DNA of 24,171 nucleotides, from contig NZ_JAQLFJ010000021.1 in assembly GCF_028206795.1 (NCBI RefSeq), positions 1 to 24,171 of the forward strand, in the 5' to 3' direction. Below are positions 14,483 to 21,641 of the stretch, piece after piece; the first letter of the stretch is position 1; each line of letters begins with the position of its first letter. Under the pieces are notes generated by a model. That model was not told where the DNA came from and did not search any database. It worked only from the letters and a program-made list of their open reading frames with translations. Both the position numbers and the translations under genes were made by a program. This DNA comes from Collinsella aerofaciens (GTDB lineage: Bacteria; Actinomycetota; Coriobacteriia; Coriobacteriales; Coriobacteriaceae).

Positions 14483-14633
14483 TCCGGCGTTCTACCGAAC
14501 GCCGGACCGGTCGACGCTGCGCGGCGCTCAGGCACCCCATCTCGCCGCTCAAACCGTCGCTCGCGTACATGAAGTACGCGTCGCTCCTCTTTCGCGGCGA
14601 CTTGGGGCACCTGAGCGCCGCTCGCTGACGTTG
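14483..14633. repeat. Composite palindromic element after lacB
   Basis: The parts in order are as follows. A 10-bp hairpin with loop TACC (TCCGGCGTTC, 14483-14506). The flank TCGACGCTGCGCGG (14511-14524). An outer inverted repeat of 19 bp with two mismatches (14521-14539 and 14603-14621). An inner pair TCGCCGC/GCGGCGA (14542-14548, 14594-14600). A central 7-bp palindrome (CGCGTAC/GTACGCG, 14562-14580). Last, the flank CCGCTCGCTGACGTTG (14618-14633). The same hairpin-flank-repeat-flank plan recurs after lacC with a different core. In the rest of the 14478-14853 gap (14634 onward) I see no gene or clear promoter. Confidence 0.75.
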
Positions 14634-14853
14634 GAGGTACCTGCAGGGTTACCGCTGTTGTTGCGAAGCGTTCTGGTACGGCGAGCAGCTCCGATAACAC
14701 GTTTGCTTGCTTGGCTTGAGTGCTTCGCTCTTGGCGGTACCCGGCATTCTGCAGCTTTTCAATTGACGGCTCGCGTTTCTGTGAGGGGGCGCGGGCCGGT
14801 TTTCTATCAGCCCTATTGACTTGGCGGGCTGTCGTAAGAAAGGGAAGGCTCCT

Positions 14854-15735
14854 ATGGAGTTTGTTCTTGATAACGGTTCTATCCGCGTAGCACTGAGCAC
14901 GGCGGGCGGGTCGTTCACTTCTATTGCGGCCAACGGCTGTGAGTACCTGTGGCAGGGTGACCCGGCGGTCTGGTCGGGCCAGGCACCCATTTGTTTCCCG
15001 ATCTGCGGTGGCCTTCGTGACGGTCACGCAATGACCATGGGCGGCCGCGAGGTAAAGCTCGCTCGCCACGGCTTTGCGCGCAAACAGGAGTGGAAGCTCG
15101 AGGAACAGAGCGACAACATGGTTGCGCTGAGCCTAAGCTCTACCGACCATGCCGAGCTGCTCGAGCAGTACCCGTATCCGTTTAAGATCGTTGCTCGTTA
15201 CACGATCGATTCGGAAAAGGTGGCCGTGTCGTACGAGGTGACCAATGAGGGCACCGAGGACATGCCGTTCTTTGTGGGCGGTCACCCCGGCTTTAAGTGC
15301 CCGCTCGACGAGGGCGAGTCCTATGACGACTACGAGCTCCGTTTTGAGCAGCGTGAGGCCACCGAGCTCTGTACTGCCGTTCCCTCGACGGGCCTGATTG
15401 ATGTTGAGCATCGCAGCAAGAACCCCATGATCGGCCAGAACCTGCCGCTTACCCACGAACTCTTCGACTTCGCGGAGACCATCTTCGACGTGCTCGAGAG
15501 CCGCGTGGTTACGTTGACCAAGAAAACCGAGGACAAGGGCGTGCGCCTGACGTTCCCCGATATGCCGTACCTGATTGTGTGGAGTAAGCCCGAGGGCGAC
15601 TTTGTGGCTGTTGAACCGTGGGGTGGTCTGTCCACCTGCTCCGACGAGGACGATATCCTGGAGCACAAGCGTGGCTGCCTGGTGGCCAAGCCGGGAGAGA
15701 CCGTCACCCGCGGTTTTGAGATCGAGATCCTTTAA
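14854..15735 (+). CDS. lacX: Aldose 1-epimerase family protein, LacX-like
   Basis: Probable sugar mutarotase, 293 residues, of the galactose mutarotase superfamily. It interconverts alpha and beta anomers of an aldose or aldose phosphate. LacX is the known lac-operon member, and the N-terminal pattern (GG.F.SI....EYLWQGD...WSGQAPICFPICG) matches it well. Superfamily landmarks are FARKQEW, GGHPGFKCPL with a likely catalytic His, and AVEPWGG with a Glu near the C-terminus. An upstream TTG (14821) would add 11 residues, but ATG 14854 has a good AGGGAAGG site. lacC follows after 53 bp, so the two are likely cotranscribed. Whether the substrate is galactose or a phosphosugar cannot be told from sequence. 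Confidence 0.85.
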   Translation: MEFVLDNGSIRVALSTAGGSFTSIAANGCEYLWQGDPAVWSGQAPICFPICGGLRDGHAMTMGGREVKLARHGFARKQEWKLEEQSDNMVALSLSSTDHAELLEQYPYPFKIVARYTIDSEKVAVSYEVTNEGTEDMPFFVGGHPGFKCPLDEGESYDDYELRFEQREATELCTAVPSTGLIDVEHRSKNPMIGQNLPLTHELFDFAETIFDVLESRVVTLTKKTEDKGVRLTFPDMPYLIVWSKPEGDFVAVEPWGGLSTCSDEDDILEHKRGCLVAKPGETVTRGFEIEIL

Positions 15736-15788
15736 CGAGTTATCGTATGTTTGGGGCGGGTTATGCCGCCCCGGAACAGGAGTTCAAC

Positions 15789-16724
15789 ATGATTCTGACC
15801 GTTACCATGAACCCGTCGATTGATACGCGCTATCAGCTCGACAAGCTGATCATCGACGATGTTAACCGTGTGACGCCCGAAAAGACCGCTGGCGGCAAGG
15901 GCCTCAACGTGAGCCGTGTGCTGCTGCAGTTGGGCGACGACGTGCTCGCGACCGGTCTGCTCGGCGGCCACATGGGTGCCTATATGGCCGAGCTCATGGA
16001 TGCCGATGGCGTCAAGAACGACTTTGTGCCCATCGCCGGTGAGACGCGCATTTGCCTGAATATTCTGCACGAGGGTAATCAGACCGAGCTGCTGGAGAGC
16101 GGCCCGCAGATCGCCCCGGCCGAGCTCGAGGCCTTTACGGCCAAGTTCGCCGAGCTTGCAGCGAAGGCGGACGTTGTGACGCTTTCGGGCTCGCTGCCGC
16201 GCGGCGTCGATGCCGGCTACTATGCCGAGCTCGTCAAGATCGCCGAGAAGGCGGGCGCCAAGGTGCTGCTCGACACCTCGGGTGCATCGCTGGAGGCCGC
16301 GCTGGAGTCCGACGCTAAGCCTGAGCTCGTAAAGCCCAACCTGACCGAGATTAACGGCCTGCTGGGTACGTCCTTTACGACCGATGATGTCGATGCCCTG
16401 CGCGAGGCGCTTGCCGCCGATGACCGCTTTGCCGGTATCCCCTGGGTTGTCGTTTCGATGGGCGCTGCCGGTTCGGTGGGCTTCCATGAGGGTCGTGCGT
16501 TCCGCGCCAAGACGCCCGCGATTGCGGCTGTGAACGCGACGGGTTCCGGCGACTCGACCATCGCCGGTTTTGCGCATGCCATTGCTGCTGGTGCCGACGA
16601 CGTCACGGTGCTCAAGACCGCCAATACCTGCGGCAAGCTCAACGCCATGGATCCCAAGACCGGCCACCTGGTCATGGACCGCTGGGACGAGATCTACAAC
16701 AACGTTGAAGTAACGGAGCTGTAG
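15789..16724 (+). CDS. lacC: Tagatose-6-phosphate kinase
   Basis: PfkB-family kinase that phosphorylates tagatose-6-phosphate with ATP to tagatose-1,6-bisphosphate. The 311 residues start MILTVTMNPSID, typical of LacC/FruK proteins. They contain the sugar-binding GGKGLNVSRVL and the C-terminal PfkB signature NATGSGDSTIAGF, with catalytic Asp255 in the anion hole. TAGGKG and FAGIPWVVVS are also typical of LacC rather than 1-phosphofructokinase, though a side activity on fructose-1-phosphate is possible. The start ATG 15789 has CAGGAG at good spacing; an upstream extension to 15747 is not supported. The expected next gene, lacD, is absent. A terminator-bearing composite repeat follows directly. 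Confidence 0.93.
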   Translation: MILTVTMNPSIDTRYQLDKLIIDDVNRVTPEKTAGGKGLNVSRVLLQLGDDVLATGLLGGHMGAYMAELMDADGVKNDFVPIAGETRICLNILHEGNQTELLESGPQIAPAELEAFTAKFAELAAKADVVTLSGSLPRGVDAGYYAELVKIAEKAGAKVLLDTSGASLEAALESDAKPELVKPNLTEINGLLGTSFTTDDVDALREALAADDRFAGIPWVVVSMGAAGSVGFHEGRAFRAKTPAIAAVNATGSGDSTIAGFAHAIAAGADDVTVLKTANTCGKLNAMDPKTGHLVMDRWDEIYNNVEVTEL

Positions 16725-16725
16725 G

Positions 16726-16877
16726 GTTACGCGGTTATACCAAACCGCGTAACGGCTCGACGCTGCGCGGGCCGCATTTGGACAATCTGACGTTCAACTT
16801 CAAGGGCGCGACCGGAAGGTCAGCGCCCTTTCGTTTCACGTCACCTTGTCTCAAATGCGGCCCGCTCGCTGCCGTTG
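16726..16877. repeat. Composite palindromic element after lacC
   Basis: It has the same plan as the element after lacB. First comes an 11-bp hairpin (GTTACGCGGTT, 16726-16753) with ATACCA loop, then the flank TCGACGCTGCGCGG (16757-16770). An outer inverted repeat follows (GCGGGCCGCATTTG, 16767-16785 with 16846-16865, one indel). The flank CCGCTCGCTGCCGTTG (16862-16877) closes it. The core differs completely and includes a terminator. It starts two bases after the lacC stop. Confidence 0.75.
16802..16836 (+). terminator. Intrinsic terminator of lacX-lacC
   Basis: AAGGGCGC (16802-16809) pairs with GCGCCCTT (16823-16830), stacked on an inner GACC-GGAA-GGTC hairpin with one bulged A. The tail is TTTCGTTT. 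It is the core of the composite element. Confidence 0.8.
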
Positions 16878-16920
16878 CCAAAACATCGGCGTTACCTTGC
16901 TTCGGGAATGCGGCAGAGAG

Positions 16921-16958
16921 GGACGTTCCTTTTCTGCCGGCAGTTTGGGACACTCCTT
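16921..16958. repeat. 38-bp direct repeat, left copy
   Basis: It contains CGTTCCTT, TCTGCCGGCAGTTTGG and ACACTCCTT. It matches the copy at 18431-18468 with only three differences, exactly 1,510 bp away. The two bracket the AAA ATPase gene. Confidence 0.8.
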
Positions 16959-16981
16959 ACGGGGCACTCCCTCCACAGCGC

Positions 16982-18283
16982 CTATGCCAGCTTGTCGATT
17001 TGCCCAATCTCCCAGAGCGGAATGTTGACGAGCGTGCCCTCGTCTCTATATGCCGCTAACGATGTTCTCACGCAGCGCTCGAGCTTGAACTTCTCGCAGG
17101 CAATCCTCAGACTCTTTGCTTTGAGATTCTCTGCCGCCTTGACCTCGAGCGGAAGCACGATCCCCGCATGGTCGATGGCAAAGTCAGTCTCTGCATTGCC
17201 GGAGGAGGATGACCAATACGCGGGAGTTTTGCCTTGGAGCAAAAGCTCCTGTGCGACGTATTGCTCGGTCAGCGAGCCTTTGAACTCCGTAAAAACAGCG
17301 GGCCCGTTCAGAACAATGGCCGGCGAGAGGCCGGAGAGTGCTCCGAGGATGCCGGTGTCGATACAGAACAGCTTGAAGCCCGAGAGATCCTCGTAGCTTG
17401 TGAGCGGTGCTCTTAGGGCGGAAACACGTGGTACCTTATGAACGATTCCATAGTCCATGAGCCACTGGAGGCTTTCCTCAAAATCGCGTGCGCGCGCCCC
17501 GGGACGAAGCGCGCCGTAGACGAACTTCTTGTTTTCCTTTGCGAGCTGGCCGGGAAGGGATTTCCAAACCAGCCTCATGCGCTCGACGATGCGGGCTGGC
17601 GCATGCTTGCCAAAATCGGATTCGTAAGCTTCGATGATTTGCTGCTGGAGCCTGCGGGCCTCGATGAAATCGTGGGAGGCGGCGAAAGCGGAGACAACTT
17701 CTGGCATGCCACCGACAACGAGGTATTCCTTGAGCAGGCGCTCGAGCTTTTCGGAAACGTTTGCCAGCAGGTCCATGTCTGCGGCAAGGATGGCATCTGC
17801 GAGCGGATCGCCATCGACGGCACGAACGAACTCGACAAACCCCATGGGGCGCATGGTGAGCTGGTCGATCTTGCCGACGGGGAACGACTCGTTTTCGCGT
17901 CGGAGCGCGAGCCCCATATAGGAGCCGGCTGCCACGATATGGTATTCCGGCGCCAGCTCGTTGAAGTATTTGAGCGAGGTGATGCCACGCGGTGCCTCTT
18001 GGATTTCGTCGAAGATGATGAGTGTGTCTGTCGGCGTTATGGTCTGGCCGCGCAGGAGCTCTATCTGGGAGATGATGCGTTTGGGGTCAAGGCTTCCGTC
18101 GAACAGCGAACGTGCGCCCGGTTCGAGCATAAAGTCAAAACGGATGACGTTTTGATACTGCTGGCCTGCGAATTCGTTGAGAAGCCAGGTTTTTCCCGTC
18201 TGGCGGGCCCCCTTAAGCAGGAGGGGCTTGCGATTTGCCCTAGATTTCCAAGCGATGAGTTCGTCCATTAGCTGTCGCTGCAT
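16982..18283 (-). CDS. AAA ATPase with C-terminal DUF4143 domain
   Basis: Predicted ATPase of the AAA_14/DUF4143 group, 433 residues; no physiological role is established for most members. Walker A is GARQTGKT (residues 25-32) and Walker B is LIIFDEIQ with Asp92-Glu93. The C-terminal domain ends with a pattern like a PD-(D/E)XK nuclease fold: ETDF (Asp367) followed by LEVKA (Glu380, Lys382). It may bind or cut nucleic acid, or be degenerate. The start ATG at 18283 lacks a strong Shine-Dalgarno. It is monocistronic and stands between the lac and gal operons. It is flanked by a 38-bp direct repeat, and 33-bp iterons lie upstream; this context suggests an accessory gene unrelated to sugar use. 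Confidence 0.88.
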   Translation of the reverse strand: MQRQLMDELIAWKSRANRKPLLLKGARQTGKTWLLNEFAGQQYQNVIRFDFMLEPGARSLFDGSLDPKRIISQIELLRGQTITPTDTLIIFDEIQEAPRGITSLKYFNELAPEYHIVAAGSYMGLALRRENESFPVGKIDQLTMRPMGFVEFVRAVDGDPLADAILAADMDLLANVSEKLERLLKEYLVVGGMPEVVSAFAASHDFIEARRLQQQIIEAYESDFGKHAPARIVERMRLVWKSLPGQLAKENKKFVYGALRPGARARDFEESLQWLMDYGIVHKVPRVSALRAPLTSYEDLSGFKLFCIDTGILGALSGLSPAIVLNGPAVFTEFKGSLTEQYVAQELLLQGKTPAYWSSSSGNAETDFAIDHAGIVLPLEVKAAENLKAKSLRIACEKFKLERCVRTSLAAYRDEGTLVNIPLWEIGQIDKLA

Positions 18284-18326
18284 ACTGCCCCCTAACGATC
18301 ATGGTTAGTATAAGACTGTCTTGGTC

Positions 18327-18411
18327 TTTCCATCGAAAAATGTGGGAGTAAACCACGTTTTTCCATCGAAAAATGTGGTAGTAAACCACGTTTTTCCATC
18401 GAATAATGTGG
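18327..18411. repeat. 33-bp iterons upstream of the ATPase gene
   Basis: CCATCG recurs at 18330, 18363 and 18396, an exact 33-bp period, within TTTCCATCGAAAAATGTGG. Two full near-palindromes, each running from CCACG through TTTTTCCATCGA to ATGTGG, occupy 18353-18378 and 18386-18411. The first unit (18327 onward) lacks the left CCAC. The array starts about 45 bp upstream of the ATPase ATG and looks like an operator series. The rest of the 18284-18586 gap has one 38-bp repeat and the gal terminator. Confidence 0.75.
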
Positions 18412-18430
18412 GGTTTAAGTCGGCACCTGG

Positions 18431-18468
18431 GGGCGTTCCTTCTCTGCCGGCAGTTTGGAACACTCCTT
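18431..18468. repeat. 38-bp direct repeat, right copy
   Basis: Same sequence and orientation as 16921-16958, with three substitutions. The centre is the 8-bp palindrome TGCCGGCA. It lies just beyond the iterons on the promoter side of the ATPase gene. Confidence 0.8.
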
Positions 18469-18500
18469 GTTTTGGTGTAAATTAGCTACCCTTGCATCAG

Positions 18501-18540
18501 AAAACGGCGCCCGTCGGCGATGTTGCCGGCGGGCGCCGTT
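18501..18540 (-). terminator. Intrinsic terminator of galK-galT
   Basis: On the minus strand a 16-bp GC-rich stem (18540-18525 with 18518-18503, one G-T pair) and 6-base loop are followed by TTTT within the closing GTTTTCTG. It lies 46 bp past the galT stop. Confidence 0.88.
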
Positions 18541-18586
18541 GTCGTGTAGGCGCTATTTGTTAAGTGCGTGCGTTCGAGCTCGCGTG

Positions 18587-20215
18587 CTACAGCGAGTCGA
18601 TGAAGCGCTGTTGGGCGGCGCGGCCGGCCTCGTCCCATTTAAAGACGCCGGCGTTGTCGAGCACGTGGCCAAACACCACGCCGACCTCCTCGTGCAGGAT
18701 GTCGATGGCGTTATCGGCCGTAAGCTCATTGGCACGACGGGTGTAGACGTCCAGGGCCCACGCGGTGTGGCTGCGGCAAAGGTCGTCGCCCTCGAGTGCG
18801 GCGGCAAGATCGTAGCTTGCGTCAGCCTTGGCTGCCAGCAGGTGCTCGCGAACGGCACCAAGCTCGGGAACCAAACGCGGCGGTAAAATGGCCAGGCCCA
18901 TGACCTCGATCAGGCCGATGTTCTCCTTCTTAATGTGGTGGTACTCGGCATGCGGATGGAAAACGCCCAGCGGATGCTCGTCGGTCGTGATGTTGCAGCG
19001 AAGCGCCAGGTAGGACTCGTAAATCTCGCCGCCGGCGTTGCCGCGGGAGTCTACGCGGCGAATGACGGGCGTCACGGTGTTGTGGGCCACGCCGTCGGCC
19101 GTGTGTGCGATGATGCCCACAGACTCATCGGTCCACTCGCGCCAGGCGAGGATAATCTTCTCGGCAGCGTCGAGCAGCTGGGCGCGGTCATGCGAGCGCA
19201 GGCGCAGCACCGAGAGCGGCCACTGCAGCACGGTACCGCTAACCTGATCAAATCCGGGCACGCTAAACTGCGAGACCTCGGCGGCGTGCATCATGGGGAA
19301 CTCGTGCGCGCCGCCCTGGAAGTGGTCGTGCGACAAGATCGAGCCGCCCACGATGGGCAGGTCGGCGTTGGAGCCAATAAAGTAGTGCGGGAACAGGTCG
19401 ACAAAGTCGAGCAGGCAGGTCAGGCCCTTGCGGTCCACGTGCATCGGGCGATGCTCGGAGCTCATGGCAATGCAGTGCTCGTTAAAATACGCATACGGGC
19501 TGTACTGGAAACCCCAGCGCTCGCCGTCGAGCTGGATGGGGATAACACGCAGATTCTGTCGGGCGGGGTGAGCGCCTCCGTCGGCTGCGGCGGAGCGTCC
19601 GGGATAGCCCTCGTTTTCGATGCAGAGCTGGCAGGCGGGATACTTCTCGCCCGTGTTCTTGGCGGCACCTGCCGCGGCGATATCGCGCGGGTCCTTCTCA
19701 GGCTTGGACAGGTTGATGGTGATCTCAAGATCGCCCCAGTTGGTGGGGGTGCTCCATTTGATGTTGCGCGCGATGGCGGCACGGCGCACGTAGCCGGCGT
19801 CGCAGCACAGGCCGTAGAACCATTCGGTCGCGGCGCGGGGCTCGTTGACGCCCATACGACCGTTGAACTCTTCGTTTACAACCGAAGGCCTCGGCATGAG
19901 CGCGCCCATGATTCGCATGGCGATGCGGTCGCGGCCCGATGCTGTGTCCTCGGCGGCACCGTTGGCAACGGCGGTCTCGGAAAGCGCGGCAAGCGTGCCT
20001 TCAAGGTCAAAGTCGGGCAGGGTATCGGGGTGCAAGAGCGAGAGTTTCTCAACCTGGAGCGCCCAGGCCATATCGAGCGCGGGCCCCGTAGCGCCGATGC
20101 ACTCCAAAATGGTGTTGTATGCCCAGATGCGGTCGTCCTGGCCGATCATCGATCGGTGGATGGCGTACTCGATCAGGTTCTGTGCGGCCTCGCGCACGTC
20201 AGTCATTACAGCCAT
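18587..20215 (-). CDS. galT: UDP-glucose-hexose-1-phosphate uridylyltransferase (type 2 GalT)
   Basis: Leloir-pathway enzyme that exchanges UMP between UDP-glucose and galactose-1-phosphate, giving UDP-galactose and glucose-1-phosphate. The 542 residues fit the long GalT family of Gram-positives (about 490-540) rather than the 350-residue E. coli type. The nucleophilic histidine lies in SHDHFQGG (residues 295-302, the HxHxQ motif). A CQLC pair (195-198) may bind zinc. The ATG at 20215 overlaps the end of galK by 10 bp, with AGGGGG at usable spacing, implying translational coupling. A second in-frame ATG at 20206 overlaps the galK stop but is farther from the ribosome site. No galE is in the window. 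Confidence 0.93.
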   Translation of the reverse strand: MAVMTDVREAAQNLIEYAIHRSMIGQDDRIWAYNTILECIGATGPALDMAWALQVEKLSLLHPDTLPDFDLEGTLAALSETAVANGAAEDTASGRDRIAMRIMGALMPRPSVVNEEFNGRMGVNEPRAATEWFYGLCCDAGYVRRAAIARNIKWSTPTNWGDLEITINLSKPEKDPRDIAAAGAAKNTGEKYPACQLCIENEGYPGRSAAADGGAHPARQNLRVIPIQLDGERWGFQYSPYAYFNEHCIAMSSEHRPMHVDRKGLTCLLDFVDLFPHYFIGSNADLPIVGGSILSHDHFQGGAHEFPMMHAAEVSQFSVPGFDQVSGTVLQWPLSVLRLRSHDRAQLLDAAEKIILAWREWTDESVGIIAHTADGVAHNTVTPVIRRVDSRGNAGGEIYESYLALRCNITTDEHPLGVFHPHAEYHHIKKENIGLIEVMGLAILPPRLVPELGAVREHLLAAKADASYDLAAALEGDDLCRSHTAWALDVYTRRANELTADNAIDILHEEVGVVFGHVLDNAGVFKWDEAGRAAQQRFIDSL

Positions 20216-21411
20216 GCCGCGTAAGCCCCCTTGTCAGAGATGGCGTAGTGACGGGCAGAGCCCTCGCCCAGCCAGCCGTTCATCTTGGCAATGAAGGTGT
20301 CGACCAGGTCGAGCGGCACGAAGGCCTGGATGGTGCCACCAAAGCCGCCACCGTGAATACGAACGGCACCGCGACCGTCGAGCACGTGCTCGGCCAGTGC
20401 CAGGGCATACATTGAGGGCTGCTCGGAGCCCAGCTTGGCGACGACATTCTGCAGGTACATGGCAGAGCTGGCGCCGGACTCGCGCGTCAGGACCAGGAAC
20501 TGGTCGATGTCGCCGGCGTTCAGGGCCGCCCAGCGCTTATCGACCAGGCCGTTCTCGTACCAGTAGTGAACGGCGCGCAGGCACGCGCGGTCGCCCAGCT
20601 TGGCGCGCAGCTCGGGGAGCTTGGCGTCAAAGTCGGCAACGTCGACCTCGCACAGGCGTGCCTTGCCAAACTCGGCGGCGACGTCTTGCATCTCGCGGGG
20701 AACGGCGGCGTAGTCGTCGGTGGCGGCCACGTGGTCGGCGCCTACTTTAACGAGCACGAGCGCATAGCCGTGATCCTCAAAGTTGAGCTCAAGCTTCTGG
20801 GTCTTAGGCTGAGCCTGGTCCTCAAAGTCCATGTAGGCAAGGCCGCCCAGACATACGGCGGCCTGGTCCATCAGACCGCAGGGCTTGCCGTAGTAGTTGT
20901 TCTCGGTGCGCTGGCTCATCTGCGCGAGCGCGACGGGCTCAATGGCGGGCGCGCCCCAGAGCGTCTCCATGGCGCGGCCGTATGCGGCCTCGACGGCGGC
21001 AGAGCTGGAAAGGCCGCCGCCCGAGGGGACGGAGCAGGTGAAGGCGAAGTCGAAGCCCTGGGGCTCAACGCCCAGAGCTGCAATCTCGTGGGCCATACCG
21101 CGGACGAGGCTCGCGGACGTGCCCTTCTCGGACTCCTGAACATCTAGCGTGTCGAGTGTGATCTCAAAGGTGGGGTAGCCCTCATCGGCGACGCGAACCT
21201 TGTTGGTGTCGGTCGCTACGGCAATGCCGTCAACGGCGACATCGAGCGAGCCGGCGATGACGTGGCCGCCCTCGTGGTCGGTGTGGTTGCCACTGATCTC
21301 GGAACGGCCGGGCGCGTGCACATAGAGCACCTGGCGGTCGCCGATGGGGCCAAACTCCTCCTCAAACAGCTTGGTGAGCGTGGCGAATGTCTTTTCGTCG
21401 GGGGTGGTCAT
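20206..21411 (-). CDS. galK: Galactokinase
   Basis: GHMP-family kinase that makes galactose-1-phosphate from galactose and ATP, the entry to the Leloir pathway. The 401 residues begin MTTPDEKTF. The galactose-binding signature is GRSEISGNHTDHEGG (35-49), the ATP loop PSGGGLSSSAA (129-139), and the C-terminal GHMP motif GGGFGGTIQAFV. The signature is divergent from the usual GRVNLIGEHTDYN but keeps the key Arg, His and Asp. Upstream in-frame codons to 21498 run through the operator and are rejected; ATG 21411 has GGAAAGGA. It is first in an operon with galT and is divergent from the LacI gene at 21750. Confidence 0.93.
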   Translation of the reverse strand: MTTPDEKTFATLTKLFEEEFGPIGDRQVLYVHAPGRSEISGNHTDHEGGHVIAGSLDVAVDGIAVATDTNKVRVADEGYPTFEITLDTLDVQESEKGTSASLVRGMAHEIAALGVEPQGFDFAFTCSVPSGGGLSSSAAVEAAYGRAMETLWGAPAIEPVALAQMSQRTENNYYGKPCGLMDQAAVCLGGLAYMDFEDQAQPKTQKLELNFEDHGYALVLVKVGADHVAATDDYAAVPREMQDVAAEFGKARLCEVDVADFDAKLPELRAKLGDRACLRAVHYWYENGLVDKRWAALNAGDIDQFLVLTRESGASSAMYLQNVVAKLGSEQPSMYALALAEHVLDGRGAVRIHGGGFGGTIQAFVPLDLVDTFIAKMNGWLGEGSARHYAISDKGAYAAWL

Positions 21412-21454
21412 GGGAGTCCTTTCCTTGGCGCGCACGGGTTGGTTTTGCGTCGTT

Positions 21455-21470
21455 ATGAGTACGTTAACAA
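21455..21470. promoter_or_regulatory. LacI-family operator nearest galK
   Basis: ATGAGTACGTTAACAA matches ATGnnnACGTnnnCAT except for the last base. It sits 44 bp upstream of the galK ATG. It is part of a 17-bp sequence (21452-21468) repeated perfectly in inverse orientation at 21521-21537. Confidence 0.75.
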
Positions 21471-21518
21471 CTTGAAGCGGCATGAACCAAGTGTTCACGA
21501 TACCGCACGTTACGGGCT

Positions 21519-21534
21519 ATGTTAACGTACTCAT
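21519..21534. promoter_or_regulatory. LacI-family operator, middle of the gal region
   Basis: ATGTTAACGTACTCAT fits the consensus fully. It is the inverted copy of the galK-proximal site, centres 64 bp apart. The half-site ATGTTAAC also appears in the cassette 2 operator at 10199. Confidence 0.8.
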
Positions 21535-21544
21535 AACACATCGC

Positions 21545-21572
21545 TTGTCACTTTTTGAGAATCTGGTAATCG
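21545..21572 (+). promoter_or_regulatory. Possible promoter of the gal LacI gene
   Basis: TTGTCA (21545-21550) and TAATCG (21567-21572) are 16 bp apart, with an extended TGG before the -10. It starts 11 bp past the middle operator. The leader would be about 170 bases and carries the third operator. Confidence 0.45.
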
Positions 21573-21641
21573 GTAGAAATTCAGCCGTGAACGGTACTGC
21601 CGTATGGACTTATAAAGCAGAAGAGATGCAGATAGAAAAAG

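Noticed and set aside
14634..14853. Riboswitch or small RNA in the lacB-lacX gap
   Set aside because: I found short inverted stretches but no recognisable riboswitch core, promoter or terminator.
18327..18411. CRISPR array or plasmid-type origin iterons
   Set aside because: Units are contiguous palindromes without unique spacers, next to a gene promoter. No replication initiator gene is present.
18935..20224. Open frame of 429 codons antisense to galT
   Set aside because: galT is clearly identified by its active site. The antisense frame has low-complexity composition and no start signals.
21412..21498. N-terminal extension of galK to 21498
   Set aside because: The extension would run through the operator and promoter region. 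ATG 21411 has a Shine-Dalgarno and the expected protein length.
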